NCBI GenBank assembly: GCA_964017155.1
Contig: OZ024858.1
Coordinates: 21,258,657-21,322,656, forward strand
Direction of reading: 5' to 3'
DNA: 64,000 nt
Source of the DNA: Oasisia sp. SBJ-2009
Lineage: Eukaryota; Annelida; Polychaeta; Sabellida; Siboglinidae
In this document: in pieces, positions 57,791 through 64,000 of the stretch
Numbering within the stretch: the first letter of the stretch is position 1
How the letters are laid out: the number at the start of each line of letters is the position of its first letter
Notes under the pieces: model-generated
What the model was told of the DNA's origin: nothing
Databases searched by the model: none
What the model saw: only the letters and a program-made list of their open reading frames with translations
Program-made: the position numbers and the translations under genes

Positions 57791-59055
57791 AAATGAAATT
57801 CTAAAGCATTGTCCGTCATTCCAAAACAATTTGAATTAATTGAAATGTCTAATAAAAAGATATGCCTTTAAACACTTTCCAACAATACATAATGTCCCGG
57901 ATGCATGAATGTTCACTATAATTTGTTCCACAATTCCTGCGCCAAATCACCAAGACACTTCTTTATAATGGTATTCTATATAAGGGATTAGATAGATGGG
58001 TGATATTAGCATTAACAAACATTATTCTGATAATGCAGTGAGGGGGTAGAGGGAGGGAAGGAGAGGGATGAAGGAAGGAGAGGGAGAGAGGGGAGACTGA
58101 GGGGAGAGACTAACGGGAGAAAAAAAGAGCGTGCTTTTATGTGTAAGAGATTGTGTTGTGTGGGTATACTATTGTCATCGTCACATTTCTTTTTTGTATT
58201 AATCTGCACCCTCCTTCCGAAGAAGACTTTATATTAGCATAGACATTACCGATAATATAAAGTTTCTTACTGATTTTTGAGCAAAAATATAGTATATTAT
58301 CATCAAACACGTGCGCAGCGTACACTAACATTATCACGTCACGTAACCTCTTGCATATCACCGATGTGTCCACACAAAATGGGATCAGTTTGATATAGCA
58401 TATATGATGCCGCCCATACGTTACCATTATAAATACTATTGGCAATGGTTATGCTTGACTAAGGTCACGTGTAGCAATTGATTGTCACGTACACAAACCG
58501 CAACGTAACGGTTTAGTAAAGTAATTTTATTTTATATCTATTTTTCATAAACCATTACTAATTCAAAATTGTAAAAGCAAGATATTTAAACTATTTAAGA
58601 ATCGCATAATAATTCAGCCTGCGTCTGATCTAACACTTGATCGAAGGAAGCATAGACCTCTATTCCAACGAGTAATACAGTCACAGAAAAAGCACCTATT
58701 CCCCATATTTGTATTTACTGTTGGGGTAAAATGTAAAACACAACCAGATGATCGATGCTGCATAGGTTTTCTAATAGAAGTAAGCAATGAAAGTAAATAC
58801 GACACACACGTACACGCACCCCCCCCCCCCCCACACACACAGTGGTAGGAGGTAATGTAAGCTTTATGAAACTTGTCACAGCCCGGGCCATTCTTACGGT
58901 TTATCGTGTAGGCCTATTTGGAAAGATAAACAGGCATTGAGTATATATGGTAACGGTGGCTGAGCGAGTTGGAAGATGATCGACAAAACAATTGCTGAAC
59001 ACCTGCAAGAGAGACGGGAAGTTCACAGCGGAATAAAGAACGGGGCTAATTGTCT
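57791..59055 (+). other. Downstream flank, copy 2
   Basis: Collinear with 27726-29320. The long CA-rich repeat of copy 1 is reduced here to a C run and CACACACA at 58805-58842. Confidence 0.55.
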
Positions 59056-59059
59056 GAAT

Positions 59060-59365
59060 ATAGAAAAGAAAGGGAGATGTGCATGACCCTGGAAAACAAT
59101 TGAGGCATTACGTTGCTAAGCCATATGTTGAAGTTGCTGGAAAGAATTCTGGATGGCAGAATAAAAGCAATAGTGTAAGGGGAAATCGTTGAAGAACAGC
59201 TGGAGTTTAGACAAGGAAGAGGAACAACGGATGGGATGTTTGTCCAGAGGTAGGTAGTAGAGAAGAAACTGGAAGGACAGGAGGATATGGCAAATAGATT
59301 CATATACCTGGAGACGGCCTATAGCTACAATCCCAAGAAAAATGACTATGGGAAGACTGGAGTCC
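59060..59365 (+). pseudogene. Reverse transcriptase remnant, copy 2
   Basis: Counterpart of 29322-29650 with the same in-frame stops near GITLLS and after GRIKAIV. It preserves slightly more RT-like sequence (GQEDMANRFIYLETAY, with PRKMTMG). Confidence 0.75.
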
Positions 59366-60121
59366 CACAGGGGAGGTCAGGTTGGTACGTAGGGAGTCTT
59401 ACCTCAGTACCAAACAAGGTGGAAAAAAAAAAAATTGGCATATCCATTTCTTTGGAACAGTAAACCCGAAGCTTTGAAAAGAGAATCACTGTTAAACACA
59501 TTTGCTGACGGAAGTGTTAATATTGTACATATTAGAACTAAAATATAATATCTATTCGTCAAACAAATATTCTGCAATTAATTAAAGAGCATAGAGCCAA
59601 GTGGAGCCTTAGCAGTGTATTGGCTGGGTATACACCTTAAAGAGTATATAGATCTGCTCCGCCTTTACCCACCTTAAATGTCATGGTGCTGATTCACGTC
59701 CGGGTAATCTACCCGGAGAGACAAGCCGTCAATCGATGCCTTTTCGAAGACTTTCAATGTTATTAGTTAGATCATTTCTTTCAAATTAAACCATTATTTA
59801 GAACTGTATCAGCTTAGAACACGTTAAATGCGCTTCTTTCGAGTTTGACCCGGCTCGGCGCAACATAATCGGCACATCCCATGATCGTTCGACAGACAGC
59901 CAAACGTGCTCGAACAGCGAGTCTCTGCCACGCCCCACGACCGTCGCCCGGTCCAAAATTACGCAACATGTACTGGAGCGCCAGCGACCGATGTCGCTTC
60001 GATCAGCGCAGCAACTTGTCTCTTGCCGCATCTATTCACACCTCGAAGTGCTGACCCAGGGAATATCATCGGGCAACCAGAACGTGTTTACAAACACGCC
60101 GAACACTGATATAACCATGTG

Positions 60122-60123
<2 letters not shown>

Positions 60124-60182
<59 letters not shown>
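60124..60182 (+). repeat. (TA)n at the right end of copy 2
   Basis: About 60 bases of TA dinucleotide ending the duplicated block, followed by unrelated AAAGAGAGAGGGTCTACATA. Confidence 0.93.
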
Positions 60183-60185
<3 letters not shown>

Positions 60186-60278
60186 AGAGAGGGTCTACAT
60201 AAAACAGCGGTCTACATAAGCCGGTCCTTGTGCATAATCGGTCGACATATAAGCTGCCTTTAGGAGTATATATATATA

Positions 60279-61490
<1,212 letters not shown>

Positions 61491-62400
61491 TTAATTTACC
61501 CATGCAGGATTTGTTATCTTCCTTATCATGACTTTCTAATAGCCAAGGATGCACAAGGCATCTGTATTGTGTTACTGGGCCTCTCTAAGGGCTGCTTAAT
61601 TGGGGGACCAGTAATTACTGGGTTCGCGCTAGGCTTTCGCCATACACTAATCTTTTTACAGATTGGCGAAACGAAAAATGCACGTTATCGGCAATTTGGC
61701 GAAAGATGAAATGCGGAACGGACGAATCTGTAATTTCATTCGAATCGAATATCCTAGAAATTTCGAAAAAGAATCGATTCGAATATGAATATTCAGTGGC
61801 TTCAAATACGATTAGAATACTGAAGACTGAACGGTATGGGGATGTCTTGCCGGGACACGGCGTCATCCCGTGGCCGTGGCTACAACGCATCGATCTTTTG
61901 GTTTTCTGACCTAACCATGAAAACAACGTCTTATTCATAGCCGCCAAGCATATCCTCACATATCCTATGTACATATACACATACTAGTTTACAAATAAAA
62001 TAATTTTCATTCCTGTGAAGAATAAAATTAAGAAAACAGACTCGCGCCAAACTCGTACGCGATCTACATCGGTAAATTATCGCAGGCGACGTTAAATAAA
62101 CGACCTTCACAAATTTCGGTTTTATGCTGACCCTAAAGTAACCGTAGCCATAATTAAGCCTAAGTTAATTTTTATTAATCCTAAATTTACCCGAAACTTT
62201 TATTTTAACCACAACTGCCGGATAGTGAAATATCACTTTTAAGCAGTATAACAGTAACACTTGAAGACTTGAAGGAAGACTTGGACATTTTATATTTTAT
62301 ATAATTATGTACATACTATTTTATGTAAATTGTTTATTTTATGTAAATACATGTATCATTGTGTTACACACTGCGTTAACCTCTCTGCAGTATATTTCAT
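61491..62400 (+). other. Unassigned sequence
   Basis: No gene, tRNA or transposon recognised. The stretch near 62222-62275 (TAGTGAAATATCACTTTTAA, with CACTTGAAGACTTGAAG) resembles 19768-19815 of intron N, suggesting another scrambled fragment of the duplicated region. Confidence 0.45.
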
Positions 62401-62407
62401 CCTGAGA

Positions 62408-62712
62408 CAGCAACATATCAATGTCACAAGGTTCCCATATTATCACAAGGTTCCCATATGTCACAAGGTTCCCATATTGTCACAAGGTTCCCATATGTCA
62501 CAAGATTCCCATATTGTAACAAGGTTCCCATATCGTCACAAGGTTCCCATATGTTACAAGGTTCCCATATGTCACAAGGTTCTCATATTGTCACAAGGTT
62601 CCCATTTTGTCACAAGGTTCCCATATCGTCACAAGATTTTCATATCATCACAAGATTCCCAAATTGTAACAAGGTTCAGGTATTGTCACAAGGTTCCCGT
62701 ATTCCTTTTCGT
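62408..62712 (+). repeat. CACAAGGTTCCCATATGT minisatellite
   Basis: About 17 units of 16-19 bp with variants (CATATTGTCACAAGGTTCC, CATATCGTCACAAGATTC). The short open frames in it are artefacts. Confidence 0.92.
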
Positions 62713-62795
62713 AAATGTTCTGAAAAAGGCTGATTAGTGAGACCTTATGAGATCATACCACTGTAAACACAATCTACCTGTAGACAGACCAGCTA

Positions 62796-64000
62796 ATGAC
62801 TAGACCACCCTGCTGAGTGTAACTAGACCACCCTGCTGAGTGTGTCTAGACCACCCTGCTGAGTGTTTCTAGACCACCCTGCTGAGTGTGTCTAGACCAC
62901 CCTGCTGAGTGTGTCTAGACCACCCTGCTGAGTGTGTCTAGACCGCCCTGTTGAGTGTGTCTAGACCACCCTGCTGAGTGCGTCTAGACCACCCTGCTGA
63001 GTGTGTCTAGACCACCCTGCTGAGTGTGTCTAGACCACCCTGCTGAGTGCGTCTAGACCACCCTGCTGAGTGTGTCTAGACCACCCTGCTGAGTGTGTCT
63101 AGACCGCCCTGTTGAGTGTGTCTAGACCGCCCTGTTGAGTGTGTCTAGACCACCCTGCTGAGTGCGTCTAGACCACCCTGCTGAGTGCGTCTAGACCACC
63201 CTGCTGAGTGCGTCTAGACCGCCCTGCTGAGTGTGTCTAGACCGCCCTGTTGAGTGTGTCTAGACCGCCCTGTTGAGTGTGTCTAGACCCCCTGCTGAGT
63301 GTGTCTGGACCACCCTGCTGAGTGTGTCTAGACCACCCTGCTGAGTGCGTCTAGACCACCCTGCTGAGTACGTCTAGACCACCCTGCTGAGTGCGTCTAG
63401 AGCACCCTGCTGAGTGCGTCTAGACCACCCTGCTGAGTGTGTCTAGACCACCCTGCTGAGTGTGTCTAGACCACCCTGCTGAGTGTGTCTAGACCGCCCT
63501 GTTGAGTGTGTCTAGACCGCCCTGTTGAGTGTGTCTAGACCACCCTGCTGAGTGCGTCTAGACCACCCTGCTGAGTGTGTCTAGACCGCCCTGCTGAGTG
63601 TGTCTAGACCGCCCTGCTGAGTGTGTCTAGACCGCCCTGTTGAGTGTGTCTAGACCGCCCTGTTGAGTGTGTCTAGACCCCCTGCTGAGTGTGTCTGGAC
63701 CACCCTGCTGAGTGCGTCTAGACCACCCTGCTGAGTGCATCTAGACCACCCTGCTGAGTGTGTCTAGACCACCCTGCTGAGTGCGTCTAGACCACCCTGC
63801 TGAGTGCGTGTAGACCACCCTGTTGAGTGCGTCTAGACCACCCTGTTGAGTGTGTCTAGACCACCCTGCTGAGTGCGTCTAGACAACCCTGCTGAGTGCG
63901 TCTAGACCACCCTGCTGAGTGCGTCTAGACCACCCTGCAGAGTGCGTCTAGACCACCCTGTTGAGCGTGTCTAGACCACCCTGCTGAGTGTGTCTAGACC
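62796..64000 (+). repeat. 23-bp minisatellite GTCTAGACCACCCTGCTGAGTGT, runs off the window
   Basis: At least 52 units of 23 bp, each with an XbaI-type TCTAGA. Variants (CACCCTGCT, GCCCTGTT, GTGCGTC) recur in blocks: a distinctive 22-bp unit GTCTAGACCCCCTGCTGAGT followed by GTGTCTGGACC occurs at 63281 and again 390 bases later at 63671, with similar neighbours, giving a higher-order repeat of 17 units. Confidence 0.95.

Larger units (their letters stand above)
31263..60121 (+). repeat. Large direct tandem duplication, copy 2
   Basis: Second copy of 7850-30411, longer mainly because of three insertions (9.55 kb, 0.67 kb and 3.5 kb) and shorter in most minisatellites. Exons I-P are present in the same order and orientation. 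Differences in the unique parts are mostly single substitutions. Confidence 0.9.

Noticed and set aside
62796..64000. Regular 23-bp repeats resembling a CRISPR array
   Set aside because: No spacers between units; head-to-tail tandem array.

Overview
The window is eukaryotic: split coding exons with GT-AG introns, a tRNA-derived SINE, several non-LTR retrotransposons, TTAA-type DNA transposons and very abundant micro- and minisatellites. The repeat style fits a marine invertebrate, most likely a lophotrochozoan such as a mollusc, but that is inference.

The only host gene I can support is a plus-strand gene for a long alpha-helical coiled-coil protein, entered in its middle at the left edge. 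Eight exons (A-H, 230-7835) join in perfect phase. Eight more (I-P) follow, ending in a Ser/Arg/Pro-rich tail with stop codon and 3' UTR. The composition resembles centrosomal or cytoskeletal coiled-coil proteins (centriolin is one candidate to test), but I cannot name it.

The main structural event is a direct tandem duplication of the 3' half of this gene plus its downstream flank. Copy 1 runs from about 7.84 kb to 30.41 kb and copy 2 from about 31.26 kb to 60.12 kb. All exons I-P occur twice. Neither set is clean. Copy 1 exon J has lost 8 bp and is frameshifted, with a stop early in exon K. Copy 2 exon M has lost its acceptor AG (CAG to CAA). Exons I-O are all phase 0-0, so skipping or mixing exons between copies keeps the frame. 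The duplication may be real, or it may be two haplotypes left in tandem by the assembler; the sequence alone cannot decide.

The two copies date the mobile elements because each insertion can be compared with an empty site. Copy 1 alone carries a 5'-truncated LINE (12.6-15.5 kb) in intron J. Copy 2 alone carries three elements: a 9.55-kb element with TTAA duplication and inverted termini (34,814-44,363) that contains an intact PHD-EN-RT LINE ORF preceded by a 2A-like motif; a 673-bp TTAA element (45,687-46,359); and a full-length RTE-like retrotransposon with an 11-bp target duplication (51,967-55,490). Both copies share an old RT pseudogene and a GC-rich, ETS-motif-bearing island downstream of the gene.

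Introns are filled with minisatellites that repeatedly sit next to splice sites, and at exons D, H and I the repeat unit contains the 5' splice donor itself. From 60.1 kb to the end the sequence is rearranged: a third partial copy of downstream flank, a pure (CA)n tract of about 395 bp, an inverted copy of the duplication end, and two minisatellites. The last is a 23-bp array with higher-order structure that runs off the window.
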